Below, piece by piece: positions 25,471 through 34,307 of a stretch of DNA of 64,000 bases. The position numbers and the translations under genes were made by a program. Within the stretch, counting starts at the first letter, position 1; each line of letters opens with the position of its first letter. The DNA is from Brevundimonas vitisensis (GTDB lineage: Bacteria; Pseudomonadota; Alphaproteobacteria; Caulobacterales; Caulobacteraceae). Below the pieces are notes generated by a model. The model was not told where the DNA came from, ran no database searches, and worked only from the letters and a program-made list of their open reading frames with translations. Location: contig NZ_CP067977.1 in assembly GCF_016656965.1 (NCBI RefSeq), positions 434,001 through 498,000 on the forward strand, read 5' to 3'.

Positions 25471-26487
25471 TCATCGCAGTTTGGACATGGCCTCAAGCAA
25501 TTCGTCCACTGCATCCTGTGTCGTCGCCCAGGAACAGACGAACCGGACCGAGCCGTCGTCGAAGCGGTAACAGGCCCAGCCCGCCGCCGTCAGCGCTTCA
25601 TGCGCCTTGATCGGCATACGGACAAAGACGGCATTGGCCTCGACAGGATGGGCCAGGACGAAGGGCGTCTGGGTCGCGATGCCGGTCGCCAGCGCCTGGG
25701 CCATCTGATTGGCGTGAGCCGCCCCGCCTTCCCAGGCACCGCTTTCCAGCAAGCCGAGCAGGGGTGCCGCCAGGAAGCGCGTCTTTGATGCGGTCTGTCC
25801 GGCCTGTTTCAGCCGGTTGTCCACCCGGCGCGCCAGAGATTTGTCGAACATCACGAGCGCTTCGGTGCACAGGCCGCCAGCCTTGGCCCCGCCAAAGACC
25901 AGGACGTCGACGCCCAGCCGCGCGATCTGGGTCAGATCGAAGCCGGCCGCAGCGGCATTGGCCAGGCGCGCCCCGTCCAGGTGGACGCCAAAGCCCCGTG
26001 CCTTCACCGGCTCGATCAGATGACGCAGTTCATCGACCGTATAGACCGTGCCGTATTCGGTCGACTGGGTCAGGGACAGGGCCGCCGGCGGCTGGCGATG
26101 CCCGACCTCGGGCTCGTCCAGAACTGCAGCCAGAGCGCGCGCATCGATCTTGCCCGAGAACCCCGGCAGACCCGTGAGACCCAGTCCCTGCCCAAAGAAG
26201 CCCGGCGCGCCGGTTTCGTCGGTACAGACGTGGGCCGCATGGTGGGCCAGGACGCTCTCATGCGGGAAGGCCAGCATGGACAAGGCAATGGCATTGGCGG
26301 CGGTGCCGCTAAAAACAAACCGGACCTCGGCATCGGCATCCAGTCGGCGACGGATTTCATCCGCGGCGCGCGCCGTGACGTCGTCGGAGCCATAGGCCCT
26401 GGCAAACCCTGAGTTGGCGCTGACCAGCGCATCGAGCGCGGCGGGTGCCATCCCGGCCGTGTTGTCGGATCCAAAGTCATAACGCAT
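25471..26487 (-). CDS. Low-specificity threonine aldolase family enzyme (PLP)
   Basis: 338 residues. It begins MRYDFGSDNTAGMAP, the usual opening of beta-eliminating-lyase/threonine aldolases, and has VHLDGARLANAAAA (Asp for the PLP nitrogen) and FGGAKAGGLC with the Schiff-base Lys. The expected reaction is cleavage of L-threonine or allo-threonine to glycine and acetaldehyde. It follows the MscS gene by five bases on the same strand, so the two are co-transcribed without obvious functional link. Confidence 0.88.
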   Translation of the reverse strand: MRYDFGSDNTAGMAPAALDALVSANSGFARAYGSDDVTARAADEIRRRLDADAEVRFVFSGTAANAIALSMLAFPHESVLAHHAAHVCTDETGAPGFFGQGLGLTGLPGFSGKIDARALAAVLDEPEVGHRQPPAALSLTQSTEYGTVYTVDELRHLIEPVKARGFGVHLDGARLANAAAAGFDLTQIARLGVDVLVFGGAKAGGLCTEALVMFDKSLARRVDNRLKQAGQTASKTRFLAAPLLGLLESGAWEGGAAHANQMAQALATGIATQTPFVLAHPVEANAVFVRMPIKAHEALTAAGWACYRFDDGSVRFVCSWATTQDAVDELLEAMSKLR

Positions 26488-26492
26488 GGCGA

Positions 26493-27476
26493 TCAGACCT
26501 TCCGGATCAGACGACGGCGGCTTGGCTTGGGAGCCAAGGGGATGGGCGCAGGCATTTCGGGTTCGGGATCAGGCTCGACCGGGTCCGGCCCGGGGGCTGG
26601 CGGGTCATAATGGACGGCCACCTGATGCGGGAACGGAATCTCGATCCCCGCGGCATCCAGGGCTTCTTTGCCCGCCTGCATCAGATCGGCCTTGGTCTGC
26701 CACCAGTCCGGCGATTTGACCCAGGCGTGGAGCGTGACCTCGACCGCGCTGTCCAGCAGATTGGTGACCCCCGCCCAGGGCTCCGGATCGGGCAGAACGG
26801 CAGAATGCTCGCGCGCCATCCCGGTCAGCACCGCCCTCGCCTGCTTCAGATTGGAACCGTAGCCGACGGTGAACAGGATTTCGACGCGGCGGGTCTTCTG
26901 ACCGGAAAGGTTGACGATGACATCGCCGATCACCTTGGAGTTCGGAACGACGATCTTGTGGTTGTTGGCATTCGACATCTGGGTGACGAAGAGGTCCAGC
27001 CGCTGGACCGAACCGGACACGCCGCCGATATCGATGATGTCGCCAACCTTGTAGGGGCGCAGAACGAGCAGCAGCACACCGGCCGCCACATTGGAAAGCG
27101 TGCCCTGAAGCGCCAGGCCGACCGCCAGGGACGCCGCACCCAGCACGGCGATGATGGACGTTGTCTGGACCCCCAGCCGCTGCAGAACGGCGATGAAGCC
27201 GACCACATAGACAACGACCCGTACGACCTGCACGGCAAAGCTGAGCACCGTGGGATCATGGCGGAACCCCCTGACGCGAGAGAGCATCCGCCGCGCCGCG
27301 CCGGACGCCCAGCGCGCGGCGAATACCGTTGCGATCAGAATGATGACGGCGATCGACAGATTGACGGCGAAGTCGCCGATCATGTCGGTGGCCTTGGCGA
27401 TCAGAGCCGCGTCCACGGCGACGGCCTGGCGGCCGGCCGCGACCGCTTGGGTCAGAGGGATGATGACGTTGGGCAT
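26493..27476 (-). CDS. MscS-family mechanosensitive channel
   Basis: 327 residues with three N-terminal membrane helices. The pore helix is clear in VLGAASLAVGLALQGTLSNV (Gly/Ala packing), followed by the beta domain (VGDIIDIGGVSG, VPNSKVIGDVIVNLS) and a C-terminal domain. The last about 40 residues are proline- and acid-rich and then basic, an extension beyond the E. coli MscS end. It would gate on membrane tension during osmotic downshock. Confidence 0.9.
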   Translation of the reverse strand: MPNVIIPLTQAVAAGRQAVAVDAALIAKATDMIGDFAVNLSIAVIILIATVFAARWASGAARRMLSRVRGFRHDPTVLSFAVQVVRVVVYVVGFIAVLQRLGVQTTSIIAVLGAASLAVGLALQGTLSNVAAGVLLLVLRPYKVGDIIDIGGVSGSVQRLDLFVTQMSNANNHKIVVPNSKVIGDVIVNLSGQKTRRVEILFTVGYGSNLKQARAVLTGMAREHSAVLPDPEPWAGVTNLLDSAVEVTLHAWVKSPDWWQTKADLMQAGKEALDAAGIEIPFPHQVAVHYDPPAPGPDPVEPDPEPEMPAPIPLAPKPSRRRLIRKV

Positions 27477-27517
27477 GGCGGGGGGTTAAACGTCCGGGCC
27501 GAGGAATTGAACCCCCA

Positions 27518-29203
27518 TCACGACGCCAGACGTCCGCCGGACGCCTCCACGCGATCCAGCAGATCCATGACCTCGTCCAGGCTGGCGGCCTCGCGCGCCG
27601 GCTTGTCCCACCGAATGCGGCTGATGCGGGGAAACCGCATGGCCACCCCGGATTTGTGCCGTGTCGAGCGGTTCAGCCCCTCAAAGGCGATTTCCAGCAC
27701 CAAGCCGAAGTCGCGTTCCGCCCTTACGGCGCGGACAGGGCCGAACCGATCGGTGGTGTGGTCCCGAACGAACTTGTCCAGCTGCTTCAGCTCTTCGTCG
27801 GTAAAGCCGAAGTAGGCCTTTCCGACGGGCGTCAGCGCCGCTTCGGATGTCCAGACCCCGAAGGTGAAATCCGAGTAGAAGCTGGAGCGCTTTCCGTGAC
27901 CGCGCTGGGCATACATCATGACGGCATCGATCAGGTGGGGATCGCGTTTCCACTTGAACCAGGGCCCCTTGGGCCGGCCGGCGACATAAGGGCTGTCCCG
28001 GCGTTTCAGCATCACGCCTTCTGCTGCAGCCCCTACCGGAGGATCGGCGCGAAGACGCGCAAGCTGACTCCACTCCGTATACGGAATATCTGCCGACCGA
28101 CCCAGTCGCGGCCCTCCGTGCGCCTCAAGCAGACGGTCCAGCCTTTGGCGTCGTTCCGACAGGGGAAGGCTCCGAAGGTCAGTGCCCGCTTCGCTCAGAA
28201 TGTCATAGGCAAGGATCGCGGCCGGATAGGCTGCCATCGTCTTGGCGTCGATCGTCTTGCGGTTCAGCCGCTGCTGAAGATCTCCGAACGGGGCCACAGT
28301 GCCGTCGCGGATCACCAGAAGTTCGCCGTCGATCGCGCCCTCGAACGTCAGGGCCTGCATCACATCGGGAAAGGCGCCCGATATCTCGTCCCCCGTGCGG
28401 GAGTAGAGCCGGGAAACACCGGCCTCCCGGACGGCCTGGACCCTTATGCCATCCCACTTCCACTCGGCGGCATAGTCGGCCGGATCGAGCCGATCGAGAT
28501 CCACGGCCTCGTCCAGGGCGGTGGCCAGCATGACCGGCCGGAAGCGGCCGGGAGCATCCGATGCGGGGCGATCACCGCGCCCTTCCAGCCAGGCAAACAG
28601 ATCGGCGTAGGGCGGCGTCAGACCGGCCCAGATCTCCTCGACCTCAGACACATCGACCGGCTCCAGGAGGGTGGTGCCCTCCCCGCCTTCAGGCTGAGGC
28701 GGTTCGGCGACCGCCTCGGGACGGACCATGGCCGCAGCCGTCTTGGCCAGTCGAGATGACAGGCCGACCCGAAGGCTGCCTGTGACCAGTTTCAGCAGGG
28801 CCCAGCGGCCCTTGGGAGCCAGCGCGTCCAGCCACCCTTCGATCAGGGGCCTGACCTGGGGCCTTGTGGCTGCCATCAGGGCCTCGACGACCTCTGACAG
28901 TTCCGGTTCTCGATTGGGGCGATGTTCGGCGTTGGCCGGCCAGATCAGAGCCACCGTCTCGGCCAGGTCGCCGACATAGTCGTAGGACCATTTGAACAGA
29001 ACCGGATCGACGCGGGCCTCGACCGCCGATCGGATCATGGCCGGCTTGGCGGCGGTGAAACTGAGCTCTCCGGTCAGGGCAGCCAGCGCCCATCCCCGAT
29101 CTGGATCAGGGGTCACCCGCAGATAGTCGCGAACCAACACCAGTTTGGCATTACGCGAACCTGTCAGCGACAGGCGATCCAGAAGCTCGGCAAAGGCGCG
29201 CAT
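27518..29203 (-). CDS. ATP-dependent DNA ligase (LigC/LigB type)
   Basis: 561 residues from ATG 29203. The N-terminal helical DNA-binding domain (about 1-200) precedes the adenylation domain with the nucleophile Lys249 in EWKWDGIRV, then SRTGDEISGAFPD, DGELLVIRDG and VMLKRRDSPY, and an OB domain. In many alphaproteobacteria this ligase type is found beside an exonuclease and a helicase; neither is adjacent here. It is likely a repair ligase additional to the NAD-dependent LigA. Confidence 0.9.
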   Translation of the reverse strand: MRAFAELLDRLSLTGSRNAKLVLVRDYLRVTPDPDRGWALAALTGELSFTAAKPAMIRSAVEARVDPVLFKWSYDYVGDLAETVALIWPANAEHRPNREPELSEVVEALMAATRPQVRPLIEGWLDALAPKGRWALLKLVTGSLRVGLSSRLAKTAAAMVRPEAVAEPPQPEGGEGTTLLEPVDVSEVEEIWAGLTPPYADLFAWLEGRGDRPASDAPGRFRPVMLATALDEAVDLDRLDPADYAAEWKWDGIRVQAVREAGVSRLYSRTGDEISGAFPDVMQALTFEGAIDGELLVIRDGTVAPFGDLQQRLNRKTIDAKTMAAYPAAILAYDILSEAGTDLRSLPLSERRQRLDRLLEAHGGPRLGRSADIPYTEWSQLARLRADPPVGAAAEGVMLKRRDSPYVAGRPKGPWFKWKRDPHLIDAVMMYAQRGHGKRSSFYSDFTFGVWTSEAALTPVGKAYFGFTDEELKQLDKFVRDHTTDRFGPVRAVRAERDFGLVLEIAFEGLNRSTRHKSGVAMRFPRISRIRWDKPAREAASLDEVMDLLDRVEASGGRLAS

Positions 29204-29240
29204 GGTGTCCAGTCTAAGCACGGATCACCAGAACGACGAA

Positions 29241-29266
29241 CGCCCCGGAGGTTTCCCTCCGGGGCG
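29241..29266 (-). terminator. Strong hairpin between the RcnB-like gene and the DNA ligase gene
   Basis: An 11-bp perfect stem CGCCCCGGAGG/CCTCCGGGGCG with a four-base loop (29252-29255) lies 17 bases after the RcnB-like stop and before the ligase start on the minus strand. Downstream on that strand comes TTCGTCGTTCT, a broken T-run, so intrinsic termination is plausible but may be partial. Confidence 0.7.
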
Positions 29267-29283
29267 TGGCTCAGTCAGTTCAT

Positions 29284-29754
29284 TTAGTTGAACAGGCCAG
29301 CGATGACGGCCGTGATCAGGCCCGTGGCAACGGCCGTCAGCACGACGTCGTTGTTCACGCGGGTGTACTGATAACCGCGCGGCGGGGCACGCAGGCCGTA
29401 ACGGCTGTAGTCGTGCACGACATAGGCCCGTGTGCGGTAGCTGGCCGGAAGGCGCTGACCATAGGCCCACTGACGGCTGACATAGCCGGACGGACGCTGG
29501 TAACGACCGGCGTTGTACCGGCGCTCCGCGCGCTGCCAGCGAGCATATTCGCGCTGGTGCTGGCGATATTCGCGGCGATCTTCGCGGCGGTCGGCACGGT
29601 CCTCGCGTCGATCTTCACGACGTTCCTGACGGTCGTCCCGGCGGTCATGGCGATCCTGACGGTATTCGCGCGACTGGGCGGTGGCCGCCGTGGCGATACC
29701 CATGGAGCTGGAGGCGAGAACCGCGGCCAGCGTGACGGTGAGAAGCTTCTTCAT
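29284..29754 (-). CDS. RcnB-like secreted protein with Arg/Asp repeats (copy 3)
   Basis: 156 residues from ATG 29754, preceded by GGAGACC. The signal peptide ends near ATAQS (about 27). The Arg/Asp-rich section (RQDRHDRRDDRQERREDRRE) resembles copy 1 at 11933, and the C-domain has YGLRAPPRGYQYTRVNNDVV and a terminal hydrophobic helix, as in other RcnB proteins. Copies 1 and 3 are closer to each other than to copy 2. The gene ends at a strong hairpin and is probably monocistronic. Confidence 0.8.
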   Translation of the reverse strand: MKKLLTVTLAAVLASSSMGIATAATAQSREYRQDRHDRRDDRQERREDRREDRADRREDRREYRQHQREYARWQRAERRYNAGRYQRPSGYVSRQWAYGQRLPASYRTRAYVVHDYSRYGLRAPPRGYQYTRVNNDVVLTAVATGLITAVIAGLFN

Positions 29755-29850
29755 CTGAAAGGTCTCCGGTGCGGTCGAAACAGCTCGACTTGCGCACACC
29801 ATGAACCCTTGCGAATGGCCTCCACCTGAACGACACGCGTCAGGTCATGT

Positions 29851-31665
29851 TCAGGCTGCCGCCGCGATGTCGCCCTGTTTGGTCAGCGCTTGCACCGCTT
29901 CCCGCCCCGCACTGACGCGGTTCATAACCTCGGCCAGGGCCGTGAAGTCGATCGGCTTGTTCAGATAGGCGTCGGCTCCGGCCTGGAGACCGGCCTGGTG
30001 ATCCTCTGACCGGGCCGAAGCCGACAGGACCACGATCGGCGTCTGGGCATTGGGTCCGTCGCCGGCCCGGATCATGCGCGTCGCGGTCAGGCCGTCCATC
30101 AGCGGCATATTGACGTCCATGACAATGAGATCGAAGCGCTGGCCCAGGCTGATATCCACAGCCACCTGACCGTTCTCGGCCGTGGTCGAGATATGGCCGG
30201 CAGAGCCCATCCAGGCTTCGAGGATCATGCGGTTCACCGGGTGATCCTCGACGACCAGCACAGAGAGCTTGGCCCCGCTGTCCACCTCGGCCCGGATGGG
30301 AGCTGCGGCCTCAAGCTTGGCCCATTCGACCACCTCAGCCTCGACGGAGAAGGTGAAGGTGGAGCCCTGGCCGAGAACCGAACTGACGGTGATGTCGCCG
30401 CCCATGATGTTGGCCATGCGGCGCGAAATCGTCAGTCCGAGACCCGTCCCGCCAAATCGACGGGTCGATGAGGCATCCACCTGGGTGAACGGCTGGAAAA
30501 GGCGTGCCAGATCGTCGGGGGCGATGCCGGCACCGCTGTCCGTGACGGAAAATTCGAACCGGACACGGCGATCGGCTACCCGCTCGCAGAGAACCTTGTA
30601 ACTGATCGTGCCGGTGTCGGTGAACTTCACCGCGTTGGACAGCAGGTTGTGGATGACCTGACAGACTCGGAGCGGGTCGCCACGAACAATGGCCGGAACC
30701 TCGCCCTCGAAGGTTGCGACGAAATCCAGACCCTTGGCTGCGGCCTGGGCCTGGAAGGGGCCCGTCACGCGCCGATGCAGATCCTCCAGCACCACGTCGA
30801 CGACCTCGAAGGTCATCTTGCCCGCCTCGATCTTGGTCATGTCGAGGATGTCGTTCAGCAGGCTGAGCAGATTGTCGCCCGAATTGCGGATGATCGACAG
30901 ATATTCCCGCTGCGACGGTTCCAAACGCGTCGCACTGAGCAGCTGGGCGGCCCCGAGAACACCGTTCATGGGCGTGCGAAGCTCGTGCGAGATAACGCCC
31001 AGGAAGTTGGATTTGGCGTCGGAGGCGGCGTTCGCCTTGTCGCGCGCGGCCTCCAGTTGTTCGATCAGATGAGCCTGATGTTCCTGGAAGGCGCGAATGC
31101 GCTCTTCGCGCAGCATGGTCATGGTCACCATAACGAACATGCCGGCAAAGGTGAACGGACCGATCGCCACGAAGGACCAGAAGGCCGGTGTGCCCCAAAG
31201 GCTGATGGCGATCACGACCGCCGCCACGCCATAGGGCGACGAGATCATCACCGCCTGCCGCGGCGAGCTGCGCAGTTGCGAGAAGACCAGAACATAGCCG
31301 GCGATCAGCAGGGCGATGGCCAGGGGTTGTCCGAAAGCTGCCCCGGAGAACCAGGCCATCAGAGGCGCTGCGGCCCAGGCCGCCGTCGTTGCGGTAGCGA
31401 CAGCGGGGAACACCATGCCCCAGCCGGTCGCCCCGACCTGATCGCCCAGCCGCTTTTCGACCAGGCCGCGCATGGCCCCTGCCGCCAGGGTGACAACGAA
31501 CCACAGGGTTGCCGGACCGACGCCAACCGTGGCCAGCAGACCCAGTGCCCAGCTCGATATGATGAGGTAGCGCAGATACTGAGTCTGGAGAATCGCCCGC
31601 ATCGCCTGGGCAGCCTCGCCCGGCGCTACCGCCATTCCCTTGCCGATCCCGTCTGATTCGACCAA
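29851..31665 (-). CDS. Membrane hybrid sensor histidine kinase/response regulator
   Basis: 604 residues from TTG 31665, supported by GGAGGGG five bases upstream; ATG 31635 is an alternative. Five to six membrane helices (about 33-190) precede a short coiled coil, HisKA with SHELRTPMNGV, an ATPase domain with FGGTGLGLTISRRM, and a C-terminal receiver with LIVMDVNMPLMDG. No PAS or periplasmic sensor domain is seen, so the membrane helices probably sense. Phosphorelay through an unlinked Hpt protein is expected. No cognate regulator is adjacent. Confidence 0.88.
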   Translation of the reverse strand: MVESDGIGKGMAVAPGEAAQAMRAILQTQYLRYLIISSWALGLLATVGVGPATLWFVVTLAAGAMRGLVEKRLGDQVGATGWGMVFPAVATATTAAWAAAPLMAWFSGAAFGQPLAIALLIAGYVLVFSQLRSSPRQAVMISSPYGVAAVVIAISLWGTPAFWSFVAIGPFTFAGMFVMVTMTMLREERIRAFQEHQAHLIEQLEAARDKANAASDAKSNFLGVISHELRTPMNGVLGAAQLLSATRLEPSQREYLSIIRNSGDNLLSLLNDILDMTKIEAGKMTFEVVDVVLEDLHRRVTGPFQAQAAAKGLDFVATFEGEVPAIVRGDPLRVCQVIHNLLSNAVKFTDTGTISYKVLCERVADRRVRFEFSVTDSGAGIAPDDLARLFQPFTQVDASSTRRFGGTGLGLTISRRMANIMGGDITVSSVLGQGSTFTFSVEAEVVEWAKLEAAAPIRAEVDSGAKLSVLVVEDHPVNRMILEAWMGSAGHISTTAENGQVAVDISLGQRFDLIVMDVNMPLMDGLTATRMIRAGDGPNAQTPIVVLSASARSEDHQAGLQAGADAYLNKPIDFTALAEVMNRVSAGREAVQALTKQGDIAAAA

Positions 31666-31744
31666 GTCGACCCCTCCACCTGTTCAGCCGAATGTAACGC
31701 TAGGGTGTAGGTTCTAAGACGGTGTGAACGGCGTTCTCGCGGTC

Positions 31745-32041
31745 TCAGCTATCCTCAGCTGGCGTCAGGGCCTTGATCGAAAGGGCATGAACCGGTCCCG
31801 ACAGTTCCTCACGCAGGGCCGCATTGACCGCGCGTTGACGCGCCAGCCGCCCCAGCCCCTCGAAAGCAGCGGAAACGACCGTCAGGTTGAAATGGCTTTC
31901 GCCGCCGGGGCGCGCGTCGACCCCACCCTCATGGTGGTGGCCCGCGTGACGCGCACTGTCATCCACCAGCTCCAGACGGGTCGGAGCGAACGCCCGGGAC
32001 AGTTTTTCGCGAATAATCGTCGCGATGGGGCCTTCCGGCAT
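31745..32041 (-). CDS. BolA family protein
   Basis: 98 residues from ATG 32041. The fold is visible from IATIIREKLSRAFAPTRLEL, through an HHHEGG insertion, to the conserved SHFNLTVVSAAFEGLGRLAR and ALSIKAL at the end. BolA proteins pair with monothiol glutaredoxins in Fe-S cluster handling or act in stress and envelope control. It is divergent from the J-domain gene with 45 bases between starts, an arrangement common in alphaproteobacteria. Confidence 0.9.
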   Translation of the reverse strand: MPEGPIATIIREKLSRAFAPTRLELVDDSARHAGHHHEGGVDARPGGESHFNLTVVSAAFEGLGRLARQRAVNAALREELSGPVHALSIKALTPAEDS

Positions 32042-32086
32042 GAGCGCTTCCTTGATGGTGACCAATTCGGCCCTACACTTCGGTGC

Positions 32087-32755
32087 ATGCCTCCTTCGTT
32101 TCAATACAGACCTCGCTTCACCGACATAAGGGTGAAGCCCCCCAAGCCTGAAGAGGAGGCAGCGGCCGCTGACGTCCTGCACCTGAAGCCGGGCGAGAAG
32201 CCGTGCCAATGGCCGGACTGCCGCCGCGCCGCCAGCGCCCGTGCGCCGAAATCAAGGGAGCGGCTGAACGAGTTCTACGATTTCTGCCAGGGGCACGCGG
32301 CAGAATACAACAAGGGCTGGAACTTCTACGCCGGGATGAGCGAAGGCGAGATCCGCGCCCAGCAGGAAAACGAGGCCATGACCGGCGGTCGTCCCACCTG
32401 GGAAATGAAGGCGGGCAAGGGCAGTCGTGAAGCCGCAGCCTTTGCCGCCAAGATGGGTACGGCCAACACCAAGGGTGCAGGGTCCTGGCAGGACAGCTTC
32501 GGCCTGTTCGGTCGGCGTGTCCGCGATCAGGCGACACCGGAAGGTGAGCTGCACCCCATGGGCAAGCTGGAGCGCGCCGCGCTGCTGGACCTGGACCTGG
32601 ATCACCGCGCCGACAAGGCGACCATCAAGGCCCGCTATCACGAACTGCTGAAGCGTTTTCACCCCGACCTGAACCAGGGCGACCGCGGTGCCGAAGCCAA
32701 ACTGCAACGCGTCATAAAGGCCTATAAGACGCTGAAGAAGGCGGGGATGGCCTAG
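32087..32755 (+). CDS. J-domain protein (DnaJ-like, C-terminal J domain)
   Basis: 222 residues from ATG 32087; the frame stays open to 31724 but that part is antisense to bolA. The J domain is at the C-terminus (about 160-222), with helix II and the HPD motif in YHELLKRFHPDLN. The N-terminal part contains a CQWPDCRR pair and an EFYDFCQGHAAEYNKGWNFY segment typical of this alphaproteobacterial family. It should stimulate DnaK ATPase on specific clients. Confidence 0.88.
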   Translation: MPPSFQYRPRFTDIRVKPPKPEEEAAAADVLHLKPGEKPCQWPDCRRAASARAPKSRERLNEFYDFCQGHAAEYNKGWNFYAGMSEGEIRAQQENEAMTGGRPTWEMKAGKGSREAAAFAAKMGTANTKGAGSWQDSFGLFGRRVRDQATPEGELHPMGKLERAALLDLDLDHRADKATIKARYHELLKRFHPDLNQGDRGAEAKLQRVIKAYKTLKKAGMA

Positions 32756-32805
32756 CGTGTCGCGCGCCGCTCCCCAGATAGAAGGCGCAAACGAAGGAGC
32801 CAGTG

Positions 32806-33231
32806 ATGGACGTTCTCTATAAAGCCCACGCCACCGCCTCGGGTGGCGGCCGCAACGGCCGCTCGCGTACGGACGACGGCAAGATCGATGTCAGCCTGTC
32901 GGTGCCAAAGGCCATGGGCGGCGACGACGGTCCCGGCACCAATCCCGAACAGCTGTTCGCCACCGGCTATGCCGCCTGCTACCTGGGTGCACTGCGCCTG
33001 GTCAGCGGCAAGGCGGGGACGCCTGTGGGCCCCGACACCCAGGTCCACGCGACCATCGGCTTTGGCCCCAACACGCGCGGCGAAGGCTATAACCTGGATG
33101 TGGCGCTGAAGATCACCGATCACGGCCTGGATCAGGCAACGATCGATGCGTTGATCGCCAAGGCGCACGAGGTCTGCCCCTACTCCAATGCCACACGCGG
33201 CAATGTCGATGTGGCGTTGAGCGCGGAATAA
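32806..33231 (+). CDS. ohr: Organic hydroperoxide resistance protein Ohr
   Basis: 141 residues from ATG 32806, with GAAGGAG at 32793. The two redox cysteines are in AACYLGALRLV and VCPYSNATRGNVDV, and TASGGGRNGRS near the start is the Ohr-subgroup signature. It reduces organic peroxides with dihydrolipoamide-type donors. No ohrR repressor is adjacent. It sits between the J-domain gene and cobS. Confidence 0.93.
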   Translation: MDVLYKAHATASGGGRNGRSRTDDGKIDVSLSVPKAMGGDDGPGTNPEQLFATGYAACYLGALRLVSGKAGTPVGPDTQVHATIGFGPNTRGEGYNLDVALKITDHGLDQATIDALIAKAHEVCPYSNATRGNVDVALSAE

Positions 33232-33240
33232 AGCCGTGCG

Positions 33241-33274
33241 GCACCGCGCGCATGTTGAGCCTCGCGCGCGGTGC
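33241..33274 (+). terminator. GC-rich hairpin between ohr and cobS
   Basis: An 11-bp perfect stem GCACCGCGCGC/GCGCGCGGTGC encloses a 12-base loop (33252-33263). It starts nine bases after the ohr stop and ends four bases before the cobS ribosome site AGGAGGGGG (33279-33287). No T-run follows, so it may be a pause, a partial terminator or a translational control element. Confidence 0.5.
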
Positions 33275-33289
33275 CTCTAGGAGGGGGAT

Positions 33290-34294
33290 ATGGCCTTCTC
33301 CCTCGATGCGACTCCCGACCCGCTCCTGACGTTCGAACCGCACCGCAATGTGACGGTGCGCGAAGCCTTTGGCATCGACGCGGACATGACTGTGCCGATG
33401 TTCGACACGGTCGACAGCCATGTGCCCGAGGTCGATCCGGCCTATCGCTTCGACCCCCAGACGACCTTGGCCATCTGTGCCGGTTTTGCCCACGACCGCC
33501 GGGTGATGGTCCAGGGCTATCACGGCACCGGTAAGTCGACTCACATCGAGCAGATCGCGGCGCGTCTGAACTGGCCGCTGGTGCGCGTGAATCTGGACAG
33601 CCACGTCAGCCGCATCGATCTTGTCGGCAAGGACGCCATCGTCCTGAAGGATGGCAAACAGATCACCGAGTTTCGCGAGGGCATATTGCCGTGGGCCATC
33701 CAGCGCCCGATCGCCCTGGTGTTCGACGAATACGACGCCGGCCGGCCGGACGTGATGTTCGTGATCCAGCGTGTGCTGGAGGCGCAGGGCCGCCTGACCC
33801 TGCTGGATCAGAACCGCGTCATCCGGCCCAACAAGTGGTTCCGCCTGTTCGCCACCACCAATACCATCGGCCTTGGCGATACGTCTGGCCTCTATCACGG
33901 GACCCAGCAGATCAATCAGGGTCAGATGGACCGCTGGAGCATCGTCACCACCCTCAACTATCTCGACCACGACGTGGAAGCCGAGATCGTGGCCGCGAAG
34001 GTGCCCGATTGGTCGGACGCAGAGGGGCGCCGCAAGATCGCCGCCATGGTCCGCGTCGCCGACATGACCCGCAACGCCTTCATGAACGGCGACATCTCGA
34101 CCGTGATGTCACCGCGGACCGTCATCACCTGGGCCCAGAACGCCACCATCTTCGGCGGCGATGTCGGGCTGTCGTTCCGGCTGACCTTCCTGAACAAGTG
34201 CGACGAGCTGGAGCGGCCGACGATCGCGGAATTCTATCAGCGGGCCTTCGGTGAGGACCTGCCGGAGGCGGCGACGCGGGTGAAGGTGGGCTGA
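33290..34294 (+). CDS. cobS: Cobaltochelatase CobS subunit (AAA+)
   Basis: 334 residues, full CobS length. The AAA+ core has Walker [19 protein letters not shown], Walker [11 protein letters not shown] and [19 protein letters not shown]. The N-terminal segment [17 protein letters not shown] is CobS-specific. With CobT and CobN it inserts cobalt in aerobic cobalamin synthesis. cobT, usually next to cobS in alphaproteobacteria, is absent here; the downstream gene is a phytase on the opposite strand. Confidence 0.93.
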   Translation: MAFSLDATPDPLLTFEPHRNVTVREAFGIDADMTVPMFDTVDSHVPEVDPAYRFDPQTTLAICAGFAHDRRVMVQGYHGTGKSTHIEQIAARLNWPLVRVNLDSHVSRIDLVGKDAIVLKDGKQITEFREGILPWAIQRPIALVFDEYDAGRPDVMFVIQRVLEAQGRLTLLDQNRVIRPNKWFRLFATTNTIGLGDTSGLYHGTQQINQGQMDRWSIVTTLNYLDHDVEAEIVAAKVPDWSDAEGRRKIAAMVRVADMTRNAFMNGDISTVMSPRTVITWAQNATIFGGDVGLSFRLTFLNKCDELERPTIAEFYQRAFGEDLPEAATRVKVG

Positions 34295-34307
34295 GCGCCC
34301 ACCCGCC

